Made by a program: the position numbers and the translations under genes. Under the pieces are notes generated by a model that searched no databases, had not been told where the DNA came from, and was given only the letters and a program-made list of their open reading frames with translations. Below are positions 7,836 through 14,948 of a stretch of DNA of 18,517 bases, piece by piece. The DNA comes from Prolixibacteraceae bacterium (GTDB lineage: Bacteria; Bacteroidota; Bacteroidia; Bacteroidales; Prolixibacteraceae), in assembly GCA_016930735.1 (NCBI GenBank), contig JAFGGF010000285.1, positions 1 through 18,517 of the forward strand, in the 5' to 3' direction. The first letter of the stretch is position 1. Every line of letters starts with the position of its first letter.

Positions 7836-9164
7836 ATGGAATCGATATTAATTAAAACTGCACAATTATTACTCAGCTTATCAATATTGGTAATACTGCA
7901 CGAGTTCGGGCATTTTATCTTTGCCCGTTTATTTAAAACCCGTGTCGAAAAATTTTACCTGTTTTTTAATCCATGGTTTTCACTTTTTAAAGTTAAAAAA
8001 GGTGAAACTGAATATGGAATCGGATGGTTGCCTTTGGGAGGGTATGTAAAAATTGCCGGGATGATTGATGAATCAATGGACAAAGAAGCGATGAAACTTC
8101 CTCCTCAACCGTATGAATTCAGGTCGAAACCTTCATGGCAGCGTCTATTTATTATGGTTGGCGGTGTATTAATGAATTTCATTTTTGCACTGATTATTTA
8201 TATTGGAGTATTGTATGTTTGGGGCGAAGAATACTTGCCAACAAGTGAGGCAAAATACGGAGTTGTTGTAAACGAAACCGGTGAACAGATAGGATTAAAA
8301 ACAGGCGATAAAATTATTTCGATTGACGGGAAAGTAGTGGAAGATTTCATTAAAGTTATTCCAACTGTAGTCCTCGACTATGCAAAAACCATTCAGGTTG
8401 AAAGAGAAGGTAAAATCATTGATGTGGAAATAACTGATGCCGATATGGCGTTGTTACTGAAAAGTAAATCGGTAATGACTGTCCGTTCCCCGTTCAAATT
8501 AATTATCGATGGTTTTATGAAAAAATCTCCTGCACAGGTTGCAGGTGTTGAAATTGGCGATGAAGTAACCGGTATTAACGGGAAGGAAATAAATTTCTGG
8601 GACGAATTTGAGGATGTGCTTTCAGAAAATAAAGGAGAAAGTTATACCCTTGAATTAACCAGGAATGGAGAAAACATTTCAGTTGAAGTACAACCAATGG
8701 ATGATGCAACACTTGGTATCACCTATCAGAATAATTTCAACGATAATTTTAAATTAAAAACTATTAAATACGGTTTTTTTGAGTCTATCCCGGCAGGTAT
8801 CAATTTAGGTGTTGAAACTACCAAAGATTATTTAAAACAATTTAAACTGTTTTTCAAACCTGAAACAAAAGCCTATGAATCGCTGGGTGGTTTTATTACA
8901 ATTGGCAGCATTTTCCCGGGAACCTGGGACTGGTATTCGTTTTGGAAAATGACAGCATTTATATCGATAATCCTTGCCATCATGAACCTGTTGCCTATTC
9001 CTGCCCTGGATGGCGGACATGTAATGTTCACTTTGTATGAAATGATATCGGGTCGGAAACCAAATGAAAAATTTCTTGAATACGCTCAAATAGTTGGAAT
9101 GGTGATATTAATGGCATTGGTTTTATATGCCAACGCAAACGATATTATTAAATTATTCAAGTGA
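7836..9164 (+). CDS. rseP: RIP metalloprotease RseP (site-2 protease, M50B)
   Basis: Inner-membrane zinc protease that cuts transmembrane segments, classically of anti-sigma factors, and clears remnant signal peptides. The 442 residues show the zinc motif HEFGH (His22, Glu23, His26) inside the first helix, the GGVLMNF segment (109-115) in the second, two PDZ-like periplasmic domains (about 140-200 and 222-288, the latter with the SPAQVAGVEIGD carboxylate-binding loop), and the third zinc ligand Asp392 in NLLPIPALDGGH. A last helix lies at about 418-438. The two-PDZ arrangement agrees with E. coli RseP. It starts 15 bases after dxr, an adjacency common in bacteria. The anti-sigma substrate cannot be told from this window, as no sigma or anti-sigma gene is present. 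Confidence 0.97.
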   Translation: MESILIKTAQLLLSLSILVILHEFGHFIFARLFKTRVEKFYLFFNPWFSLFKVKKGETEYGIGWLPLGGYVKIAGMIDESMDKEAMKLPPQPYEFRSKPSWQRLFIMVGGVLMNFIFALIIYIGVLYVWGEEYLPTSEAKYGVVVNETGEQIGLKTGDKIISIDGKVVEDFIKVIPTVVLDYAKTIQVEREGKIIDVEITDADMALLLKSKSVMTVRSPFKLIIDGFMKKSPAQVAGVEIGDEVTGINGKEINFWDEFEDVLSENKGESYTLELTRNGENISVEVQPMDDATLGITYQNNFNDNFKLKTIKYGFFESIPAGINLGVETTKDYLKQFKLFFKPETKAYESLGGFITIGSIFPGTWDWYSFWKMTAFISIILAIMNLLPIPALDGGHVMFTLYEMISGRKPNEKFLEYAQIVGMVILMALVLYANANDIIKLFK

Positions 9165-9185
9165 TAAATATTGTCTAAATTTTTC

Positions 9186-9193
9186 TATTTTTG
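9186..9193 (+). promoter_or_regulatory. possible Bacteroidota -7 box before tatA
   Basis: TATTTTTG matches TAnnTTTG and lies 26 bases before the tatA ATG, in the 55-base gap after rseP. The nearest TTG upstream (9171-9173) is only 12 bases away, shorter than the usual spacing, so the -33 element is not convincing. If real, tatA could be transcribed independently of rseP. Confidence 0.3.
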
Positions 9194-9219
9194 TATCGAA
9201 CCAATTTAAATTATACGAC

Positions 9220-9420
9220 ATGAATTTGTTTATAATAGCCGGTTTTTTAGGACCACAAGAAATAATACTTATTGTATTGGCATTGCTTCTTCTTTTTGGC
9301 GGGCGTAAAATCCCTGAACTAATGAAAGGCCTTGGAAAAGGGATGAAAGAGTTCAAAAAAGCAAAAGAAGAAATGGACGATGAACATGACTCAACAAAAC
9401 AGGAAAAAATAGAGAGTTGA
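9220..9420 (+). CDS. tatA: Sec-independent translocase subunit TatA
   Basis: Pore-forming TatA/TatE-type subunit of the twin-arginine translocase, which exports folded proteins across the inner membrane with TatC. The 66 residues have the standard plan: a short periplasmic N-terminus, a single membrane helix (about 13-27), the FGGRKIPE hinge (26-33), an amphipathic helix (31-51, GLGKGMKEFKKAKEE) and an acidic/polar tail. I start at the ATG at 9220 because this gives the usual TatA opening; an upstream in-frame TTG at 9127 would add 31 residues that overlap rseP. It lies 55 bases after rseP. No tatC is in the window. A strong terminator follows 22 bases after the stop, so the gene closes this transcription unit. 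Confidence 0.95.
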   Translation: MNLFIIAGFLGPQEIILIVLALLLLFGGRKIPELMKGLGKGMKEFKKAKEEMDDEHDSTKQEKIES

Positions 9421-9441
9421 TACCTGTATCTTCTTTCTGAT

Positions 9442-9510
9442 ATGAATCCCGCATTCAATTCTTAAGTATTTTCAGGTAAGGTTGAATGCGGGATACATTT
9501 TTTATTTTTA
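9442..9510 (+). terminator. Rho-independent terminator after tatA
   Basis: A 13-bp perfect inverted repeat, ATCCCGCATTCAA (9446-9458) with TTGAATGCGGGAT (9482-9494), is extended outward by ATG/CAT across a single A-A mismatch and inward by two possible G-U pairs. It is followed at once by TTTTTTATTTTT (9499-9510). The GC-rich lower stem plus T-tract on the plus strand makes a convincing end for the M23-dxr-rseP-tatA unit and insulates the DUF4837-like gene. Confidence 0.85.
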
Positions 9511-9562
9511 TGGTAAGATTTTTGTTATATCCCCACAAACTAATTCCAATAATAAACAAGTC

Positions 9563-10603
9563 ATGAGAAATTTTATATTGAAATCTGTAATAATAGCACT
9601 TGTAGTATTTACAGCTGTTTCCTGCGGAGAAAATACCAGTCAGGGAATCAGTAAAAGTATTACAGGCCGCCCGGGAGAAATGGTAATAGTCATAACAAAA
9701 GATGACTGGGAATCGGCACCCGGAAAATTATTACAGGAAACCCTTGGGCAACCTCAGTTATCACTTCCTCAGGAAGAGCCTATTTTTAATCTGGTTGATA
9801 TTCCTCACAATGCATTTGACAACATTTTTAAAACCACCCGAAATATTATTACTACAAAAATTTCAACTACGGTTGAAGAATCAGGGGTATTTTTTAAAGA
9901 TAATGTCTGGGCAAGGCCACAGGCTACGGTTACAATAAATGCTAAAAATGCCGAACAGTTTCAGGAACTGGTAAATGAAAATTCAGGAAAAATTATTTCC
10001 TATTTTCTGAAGGCTGAGAGATCAAGGTTACAGGCAACATATAAAAACATACATGATAAAGCAATGCTGAAGAATCTTCAGGATAAATTCGGTATTACAA
10101 TGTATTGCCAGCCCGGATTTAAAAAGGCTGTTGAAACCGATGATTTTATCTGGTTTAGGTATGATACACCGGAAATTACTCAGGGCATTTTTGTTTATGA
10201 AATAAAATACAATTCCGATAGTATATTTTCTCCTGAATATCTTTTATATAAAAGGAATCTTTTCTTAAAACATAATGTTGCCGGTCCAACAGAAGGCTCC
10301 TATATGTCAACCAATATGCTTATCGATCCTGTATTTAATATTTTTGAGCATAACGGGAACTATACAGCTGAAATGCGAGGATTATGGAGGACTGAGAATG
10401 ATTTTATGGGTGGCCCATACATTGAGATTGCAGAACTGGATGCTTCAAATCAAAGGGTAATTGTAGCTGAAGGATTTGTTTATGCGCCCAGCAAAGACAA
10501 ACGTAACCTGCTGCGTCAGATGGAAGCCATGATCTATTCCATGAAATTTGACAACCAGGCAGAGAACGATAAAATAAACAGCGAAATCAAGATGGGAAAT
10601 TAA
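9563..10603 (+). CDS. DUF4837-like lipoprotein
   Basis: Predicted lipoprotein of 346 aa. Residues 1-20 are a lipoprotein signal peptide ending in AVSC, with Cys21 as the lipidation site. The mature start GENTSQGISKSITGRPGEMVIVI, and the following region with DDWES and a predicted alternation of strands and helices, resemble the Bacteroidota family DUF4837, whose function is unknown. No catalytic motif is visible. I chose the ATG at 9563 because it places the signal peptide correctly; an in-frame TTG at 9482 would start inside the terminator stem and add 27 residues of no evident value. The gene is flanked upstream by a terminator, so it is probably transcribed alone. It converges on mobA with 14 bases between stops. 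The DUF assignment is from remembered family features and was not verified by search. Confidence 0.8.
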   Translation: MRNFILKSVIIALVVFTAVSCGENTSQGISKSITGRPGEMVIVITKDDWESAPGKLLQETLGQPQLSLPQEEPIFNLVDIPHNAFDNIFKTTRNIITTKISTTVEESGVFFKDNVWARPQATVTINAKNAEQFQELVNENSGKIISYFLKAERSRLQATYKNIHDKAMLKNLQDKFGITMYCQPGFKKAVETDDFIWFRYDTPEITQGIFVYEIKYNSDSIFSPEYLLYKRNLFLKHNVAGPTEGSYMSTNMLIDPVFNIFEHNGNYTAEMRGLWRTENDFMGGPYIEIAELDASNQRVIVAEGFVYAPSKDKRNLLRQMEAMIYSMKFDNQAENDKINSEIKMGN

Positions 10604-10617
10604 TTTTCTGAAGGATT

Positions 10618-11181
10618 TTACCTGTTTAAAATATCTTCCGGCGAATTAAAATTAGCAAACAAATCAGGTTTTTTCTGAACCAGATCGCTGACATCAATTT
10701 CCAAACAGTTTAATTTTTCAAGCAGAGTATGCATTTTAAAATTGCCTGCTTTTATATGTTCAGAAATATCTGGCAGGCACTTTTTATGAAACATCGAAAC
10801 CAATGGTTCTTTATTACCGGCATATGCCGGGATTAAACAATCAAAGTCCCCGACACTGCCTTTTAACCGGGTTATTAATTCATTCGAAATAAACGGTGTA
10901 TCACAACTGATTATTAAATTCCACAAACTTGTCGATTTTTTTAGTGCCGAATAAATCCCTCCAATAGGACCGCAGCCAGCAATTTCATCAGGTACAATTT
11001 TATACCCAAATGAACTGTATTTTTCAGAGTTAGCGCTGATAAGGATTTCGGAGCAAAAAGGTTTTAAAATTTCAATGCTATGCTCAATCAGCAACTTCTC
11101 CCGGAACGGGATAAAAGCCTTATCGGCTCCCATCCTCAGGCTTTTTCCTCCTGATAAAATGATTCCGGTTAATTCCTTCAT
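10618..11181 (-). CDS. mobA: Molybdenum cofactor guanylyltransferase
   Basis: Cytosolic enzyme that joins GMP to molybdopterin cofactor to make the guanine dinucleotide form used by some molybdoenzymes. The 187-aa protein is a single nucleotidyltransferase fold: the signature GGKSLRMGADK (11-21), with the phosphate-binding GGxSxRMGxDK pattern, then the GCGPIGGI segment (69-76) and Asp94 in ISCDTPF as the metal ligand. Length agrees with MobA (about 190-200 aa). Its ATG overlaps the dihydroorotase stop by four bases (ATGA), implying translational coupling, although the two pathways are unrelated. No other cofactor-biosynthesis or molybdoenzyme gene is in the window. Related transferases (e.g. 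MocA, which uses CTP) share the fold, so the nucleotide used is inferred from the signature. Confidence 0.9.
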   Translation of the reverse strand: MKELTGIILSGGKSLRMGADKAFIPFREKLLIEHSIEILKPFCSEILISANSEKYSSFGYKIVPDEIAGCGPIGGIYSALKKSTSLWNLIISCDTPFISNELITRLKGSVGDFDCLIPAYAGNKEPLVSMFHKKCLPDISEHIKAGNFKMHTLLEKLNCLEIDVSDLVQKKPDLFANFNSPEDILNR

Positions 11182-12521
11182 CGGTTAAAACAAACTCTCC
11201 TTCCCCTGACATCTTCATTCAATTTCCCTTTTTCATAAACCAGCTCGCCATTCACAAAAGTATGGGTAACTTTATGATCGAAACCTTCTTTTTCAAAAGG
11301 CGACCAGCCGCATTTATAAAGAATGTTGCCGGAATTAACAATCCAGCTTTGGTTTGGGTCAACAAGTACCAGGTCGGCATAATAATTTTCACGGATAAAA
11401 CCCCGGCGGTCGATCTGAAAAAGCCTTGCCGGGGCATGGCACATTTTTTCAACCACTTTTTCTTTTGTCAGAAATCCACGGCTGCTTAATTGAAGCATCG
11501 CAACCAGTGAATGTTGAACCAATGGCCCTCCTGAAGGTGCTTCAAGGTATGGCCTTTCCTTTTCTTCCAAAGTATGTGGAGCATGGTCGGTGGCAATAAT
11601 ATCAATTTTATTATCAAGCAGAGCCTCCCACAAAGCAAGCCTGTCGTTTACTGTCTTAATTGCCGGATTCCATTTGATTTTTGTCCCTTTATCGATATAA
11701 GCCCGGTCATCGAACCACAAGTGATGAACACAAACTTCAGCAGTAATCCTTTTATCTTCAACTTTTCCGGCAGTTAAAAGGCTCATTTCCTTTTCAGTAG
11801 ACAAATGAAGAATATGCAACCTTGTTCCAAACTTTGAAGCCAGCCGAACTGCTTTCGATGATGATAAAAAACACGCTTCAGCACTCCTGATCCTTGAATG
11901 CGCAGAGATCGGAATATGATCTCCATATTTATTTCTGACCCTTTCAGTATTGGCTTTGATAGTTGGCTCATCCTCACAATGTGCAGCAATTATTGTTGGC
12001 GCACTTTTAAATAATCCTGAAAGAGTATCTTCATTATCGACAAGCATATTGCCTGTTGACGCCCCCATAAATACTTTAATCCCGCAGACCCGTTTGGGAT
12101 CGGTTTTCAGAACTTCATTCAGGTTATCATTGGTAACACCCATATAAAATGAATAATTAGCAGCTGAAACTTCCGATGCTCTCCTGTATTTTTCTTCCAG
12201 AAGTTCCTGGGTAATTGTTTGTGGTTGTGTATTGGGCATTTCCATATAAGTAGTAATCCCACCTGCCACTGCGGCCCTGCTTTCGGTAGTAACGTCTCCC
12301 TTATGTGTTAGCCCGGGTTCACGAAAATGTACCTGGTCGTCAATTACACCCGGCATCAGGATCAGGCCTTTGGCGTCAATAATTTTAGCCGAATCAAATT
12401 CTTTATTTTCAGGCAATCTATAAGGATAAACTCTTTCGATGAATTCACCATCGATTAAAACACTGCCTTTAAAATTCAGCCCTTCATTTATAATGGTAGC
12501 ATTTTTTATTAGTGTTTTCAT
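11178..12521 (-). CDS. pyrC: Dihydroorotase (hydantoinase-like, Bacteroidota type)
   Basis: Amidohydrolase expected to interconvert carbamoyl-aspartate and dihydroorotate, the third step of de novo pyrimidine synthesis. The 447-aa length suits the long, hydantoinase-like class. Visible motifs: DDQVHFREPG (61-70), Lys149 in GIKVFMG (candidate bridging carboxy-lysine), His181 in AAHCED, His239 in LHILHLS and Asp312 in ATDHAPH. The usual DxHxH metal motif reads D-Q-V-H here: Gln63 replaces the first His and His65 remains. I recall the same DDQVHF form in other Bacteroidota dihydroorotases, so it looks like a lineage trait. I start at the ATG at 12521 (MKTLIKNATIINEG), preceded by AAGGGAT; an upstream ATG at 12545 would add eight unconserved residues. 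Downstream mobA overlaps by four bases. Allantoinase or hydantoinase are alternatives but less likely. Confidence 0.92.
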   Translation of the reverse strand: MKTLIKNATIINEGLNFKGSVLIDGEFIERVYPYRLPENKEFDSAKIIDAKGLILMPGVIDDQVHFREPGLTHKGDVTTESRAAVAGGITTYMEMPNTQPQTITQELLEEKYRRASEVSAANYSFYMGVTNDNLNEVLKTDPKRVCGIKVFMGASTGNMLVDNEDTLSGLFKSAPTIIAAHCEDEPTIKANTERVRNKYGDHIPISAHSRIRSAEACFLSSSKAVRLASKFGTRLHILHLSTEKEMSLLTAGKVEDKRITAEVCVHHLWFDDRAYIDKGTKIKWNPAIKTVNDRLALWEALLDNKIDIIATDHAPHTLEEKERPYLEAPSGGPLVQHSLVAMLQLSSRGFLTKEKVVEKMCHAPARLFQIDRRGFIRENYYADLVLVDPNQSWIVNSGNILYKCGWSPFEKEGFDHKVTHTFVNGELVYEKGKLNEDVRGRRVCFNR

Positions 12522-12534
12522 ATCCCTTTTTTTA

Positions 12535-12542
12535 CAAAGGTA
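12535..12542 (-). promoter_or_regulatory. possible -7 box for the dihydroorotase-mobA unit
   Basis: On the minus strand this reads TACCTTTG, matching TAnnTTTG, 13 bases before the dihydroorotase ATG at 12521. That would give a leader of only a few bases, and there is no clear -33 TTG, so support is weak. It overlaps the upstream alternative start at 12545, which would argue against that longer start. Confidence 0.22.
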
Positions 12543-12627
12543 CACTTTTTAGGTCGAAAGGCGATTTGAAAAGAAAGCTGAATTATTGATTAAAATCAGG
12601 AATCAGAGTCAGTTATGATAGTTTTTT

Positions 12628-12654
12628 AAAAAAAAGAGCTGCAATCTGCAACTC
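12628..12654 (-). terminator. Rho-independent terminator after the GT2 glycosyltransferase
   Basis: Read on the minus strand, GAGTTGCA and TGCAGCTC form an 8-bp stem (one G-U pair) around a GAT loop, followed immediately by eight T residues. It starts 24 bases after the glycosyltransferase stop and separates that gene from the dihydroorotase gene on the same strand. On the plus strand the stem carries a C-A mismatch and has no T-tract, so it is directional. Confidence 0.75.
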
Positions 12655-12677
12655 CCGACTCTAAATATTTATTTTGT

Positions 12678-13412
12678 TTAATTATACTTTTTAAAAAGGC
12701 TGTTCATTTTCATTTTAAACACCCCCCAAAGTGCCTCACTGAAAATACCACCACTCATTTTAGAGGTTCCTTCTTCCCTGTCAATAAAAACAATGGGCAC
12801 CTCTACAATTTTAAAACCATGCTTATAGGCTGTAAATTTCATCTCAATCTGAAATCCATAGCCCTTCATTTTAATATGGTTAAAATCAATGGTTTCAAGC
12901 ACTTTCCTTCGATAACATTTAAATCCGGCTGTTGTATCTTTTATGTTCATTCCGGTTATAATCCGGACATATAAAGATGCAAAATATGACATCAACACAC
13001 GCCCGAGCGGCCAGTTAACCACATTGATGCCAGAAATATACCGCGAGCCTATTGCAACATCGGCCCCATCAGATGCAGCTTTGTAAAGTCTTTCGAGGTC
13101 ATCGGGATTATGCGAAAAATCGCAATCCATTTCAAAAACATAATCAAAACCGTTTTCCAACGCCCAGTTAAAACCGGCAATATAAGCAGTGCCAAGTCCC
13201 AGTTTCCCTTTACGTTCAAGGATATGTAACTTATCAGGGAATTCCTTTTGAAGTTTTTTTACGATATCCGCAGTCCCATCAGGAGAATTATCTTCAACAA
13301 TCAATAAATGAAAAGGTGTTTCCAGAGAAAATACTTTCCGAACCATCCTTTCAACATTCTCCTTTTCATTGTAAGTTGGTATTACAACCAAACATTTATC
13401 CACAGTATTCAA
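12678..13412 (-). CDS. GT2 glycosyltransferase, polyprenol-phosphate mannose synthase-like
   Basis: Predicted GT-A-fold transferase that moves a sugar, probably mannose or a related hexose, from a nucleotide donor to a polyprenyl phosphate on the cytoplasmic face of the membrane. The 244-aa protein has VVIPTYNEKEN (9-19), EDNSPDGT (40-47), the metal-binding DCD at 96-98 (MDCDFSHNP), GSRYISG (122-128), NWPLGR (133-138) and a C-terminal REEGTSKMSGG. Length and motifs match Dpm1 and bacterial polyprenol monophosphomannose synthases. It lacks the C-terminal membrane domain of larger homologues. In Bacteroidota such enzymes may supply lipid-linked sugar for surface protein or polysaccharide glycosylation; that role and the exact donor are inferred. 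It has its own terminator downstream. The upstream divergent gap to the GNAT gene (13413-13613) shows no clear promoter for this strand. Confidence 0.9.
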   Translation of the reverse strand: MNTVDKCLVVIPTYNEKENVERMVRKVFSLETPFHLLIVEDNSPDGTADIVKKLQKEFPDKLHILERKGKLGLGTAYIAGFNWALENGFDYVFEMDCDFSHNPDDLERLYKAASDGADVAIGSRYISGINVVNWPLGRVLMSYFASLYVRIITGMNIKDTTAGFKCYRRKVLETIDFNHIKMKGYGFQIEMKFTAYKHGFKIVEVPIVFIDREEGTSKMSGGIFSEALWGVFKMKMNSLFKKYN

Positions 13413-13546
13413 TTTAAATTCAGGCTGCTAAAATAAGATTTTAAATCAAATTTCAACTGCCTGTTTCATTCATTTAACATTATTGAAGAAACCTTTGCAA
13501 TTTTTAATTTTAAATTTTCTGTTTAATGAGTGGCTTTATTGTCTAG

Positions 13547-13579
13547 TTGAATATTTAATAGTTATTATTCATAAGTTTG
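13547..13579 (+). promoter_or_regulatory. candidate Bacteroidota promoter for the GNAT gene
   Basis: TTG (13547-13549) and TAAGTTTG (13572-13579) resemble the -33/-7 pair of Bacteroidota housekeeping promoters, with 22 bases between them, slightly longer than the usual 19-21. The -7 box is 34 bases before the proposed TTG start. This is the best-supported promoter-like pair in the window but is still only a motif match. Confidence 0.4.
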
Positions 13580-13613
13580 TAGAAAAAAATAACAATTTTT
13601 ATCAGGAAATTAA

Positions 13614-14081
13614 TTGGATAAACGGATTGATTATATTGATTTGCAGAATAAAACCCATTGTAAGAACCTGCTTAAACTTCTCAATGCTTATATGGAGGAT
13701 GAAATGGGTGTGGGAGAGCCAATGCCCGGACACCTGGACAGGATTGTTATTGAAGGATTAAAAAAACATAACGGATACCGTGGTTTTTTTGTTACCTGTA
13801 AAAATGAATATGTAGCGCTGGCAAACTGCAACCTTAATTTCGGGACATTTAATGCAAAACCTTTACTCAATATTCACGACTTTGTTGTTCTGCCTGAATA
13901 CAGAAATCTGGGTATCGGAAAATTTTTAATGGAAAAGATCACTGTTTTTGCAACCGATAATGGCTGCTCCAAATTAACGCTGGAAGTCAGAAACGATAAT
14001 ACCAAAGCAAAAAACCTGTACCGGAAATCAGGATTTTCTGAAGGAGATCCACCCTATCTTTTCTGGGAGAAAAAGCTATAA
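13614..14081 (+). CDS. GNAT family N-acetyltransferase
   Basis: Predicted acetyl-CoA-dependent N-acetyltransferase, 155 aa, cytosolic. The acetyl-CoA-binding motif is clear: VVLPEYRNLGIGKFLMEKI (residues 91-109) with the R/Q-x-x-G-x-G loop as RNLGIG, followed by LTLEVRNDNTKAKNLYRKSGF, the usual motif B with the conserved Asn and Tyr. The substrate cannot be told. The proposed start is TTG at 13614, with AGGA about eight bases upstream; this keeps the N-terminal helix that GNAT folds need, whereas the first internal ATG (13692) would remove it. It stands alone on the plus strand between a divergent glycosyltransferase gene and the convergent oxidase operon, only two bases from the ctaB stop. 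Confidence 0.85.
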   Translation: MDKRIDYIDLQNKTHCKNLLKLLNAYMEDEMGVGEPMPGHLDRIVIEGLKKHNGYRGFFVTCKNEYVALANCNLNFGTFNAKPLLNIHDFVVLPEYRNLGIGKFLMEKITVFATDNGCSKLTLEVRNDNTKAKNLYRKSGFSEGDPPYLFWEKKL

Positions 14082-14083
14082 GA

Positions 14084-14947
14084 TTATTTAATTAAACCAT
14101 CCACAATAAGAAAGATCATCATAAACAGGTAAAGGAAATTCAGTTTGTAAAAAACCGGTTTGGGAGGAAGATTTTTCTGCATCAAAAAACTTATTGTAAA
14201 AGAAAAAAGTAAATAAAAGACATAAACCAACAGGATGAAAAATATGGTTTTGTCGGAAAAAACACGGAATAAAACCACCAGTGCACCTGCAATCGTAGTC
14301 AATGTCCAGGTATAAGTTACCCTTTTAATCTGCGTTTCTGAAAATACCTGATTCAGGCTGGGAAGTCCTGCCAGTTTATATTGATCGCCAAACAACAGCA
14401 ACAGCAACCAGAAATGTGGTATTTGCCCTATAAAAAAGAAAGCTGCAACAATCAGAATTCTGCTATCGGTAATATTTCCACCGGCGGCAACCCATCCAAT
14501 TATGGGTGGTAAAGCACCGATCACTGATCCCGGAACTACAGCAAACGCAGTAACTTTTTTCAGAGGTGTATAAATAAAATTGTACGCAATTAAAGTCAGC
14601 CAGCTTAAAAGCATTGCCCAAACCGGATGATAAAAATAAAGAATCAATGAACCGTATATAAAATATCCGATGGTAACTGCCAGAGCACCGTTCCTTGAAA
14701 TCCTTCCTGTTGGGATCGGGCGGTTTTTTGTACGGGGCATAAGGGCATCAATTTTATATTCCTGATAATGATTTAATGTACCTGAAGCCATTGATATAAA
14801 AAAGACTCCTAAAGCAAGCATCCAGCCTTTATTGCCCATTTGCCCGGTAACCATAACATAACCGGTTAATGCCGACAATGCAACAGGCAGTGAAATCCTC
14901 ACTTTTCCCAGTTCAAAGCCGATTTTTAACCACGAGGTAATACGCAT
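14084..14947 (-). CDS. ctaB: Heme O synthase (protoheme IX farnesyltransferase)
   Basis: UbiA-superfamily membrane prenyltransferase that adds farnesyl to protoheme IX to make heme O, the precursor of heme A in the oxidase encoded just upstream. 287 aa with about eight to nine membrane helices. The first polyprenyl-diphosphate-binding loop reads NHYQEYKIDALMPRTKNRP (59-77): Asn59, Asp67, Arg72, Thr73 and Arg76 fit the family, while canonical Asp positions 63 and 65 are Glu and Lys. The second loop is IPHFW (176-180) with GDQYKLAGLPSL (187-198). It begins one base after the subunit II stop, so it is the last gene of the oxidase operon. Heme A synthase (ctaA), needed for the next step, is not in the window. 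No hairpin terminator was seen at the convergent junction with the GNAT gene. Confidence 0.95.
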   Translation of the reverse strand: MRITSWLKIGFELGKVRISLPVALSALTGYVMVTGQMGNKGWMLALGVFFISMASGTLNHYQEYKIDALMPRTKNRPIPTGRISRNGALAVTIGYFIYGSLILYFYHPVWAMLLSWLTLIAYNFIYTPLKKVTAFAVVPGSVIGALPPIIGWVAAGGNITDSRILIVAAFFFIGQIPHFWLLLLLFGDQYKLAGLPSLNQVFSETQIKRVTYTWTLTTIAGALVVLFRVFSDKTIFFILLVYVFYLLFSFTISFLMQKNLPPKPVFYKLNFLYLFMMIFLIVDGLIK

Positions 14948-14948
14948 T

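Noticed and set aside
9153..9458. Minus-strand frame of 101 codons across tatA
   Set aside because: It is antisense to the well-supported tatA gene, and its N-terminus lies within the left arm of the terminator stem; no family resemblance.
9442..9510. Inverted repeat after tatA as a mobile-element end or attachment site
   Set aside because: The stem-loop followed by a T-tract, placed just after a gene stop, is fully explained as an intrinsic terminator; no transposase or integrase is present and no second copy was seen.
9482..9562. Longer N-terminus for the DUF4837-like lipoprotein from a TTG start
   Set aside because: It would begin inside the terminator stem and bury the lipoprotein signal peptide; the ATG at 9563 gives a proper signal sequence with AVSC.
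10618..11181. MobA as a plasmid mobilisation protein
   Set aside because: Shared name only. The GGKSLRMGADK signature and length are those of the molybdenum cofactor transferase; there is no relaxase motif, oriT or other mobile-element gene nearby.
13413..13613. Possible small RNA or extra gene in the largest intergenic gap
   Set aside because: Apart from the promoter-like pair at 13547-13579 the gap is low-complexity AT-rich DNA with no stable hairpin or terminator.
13483..13761. Hydrophobic 92-codon frame in the gap before the GNAT gene
   Set aside because: Its second half is the GNAT gene read in another frame and its first half is AT-rich intergenic DNA; the hydrophobic, Trp-rich product has no recognisable family and overlaps a well-supported gene.
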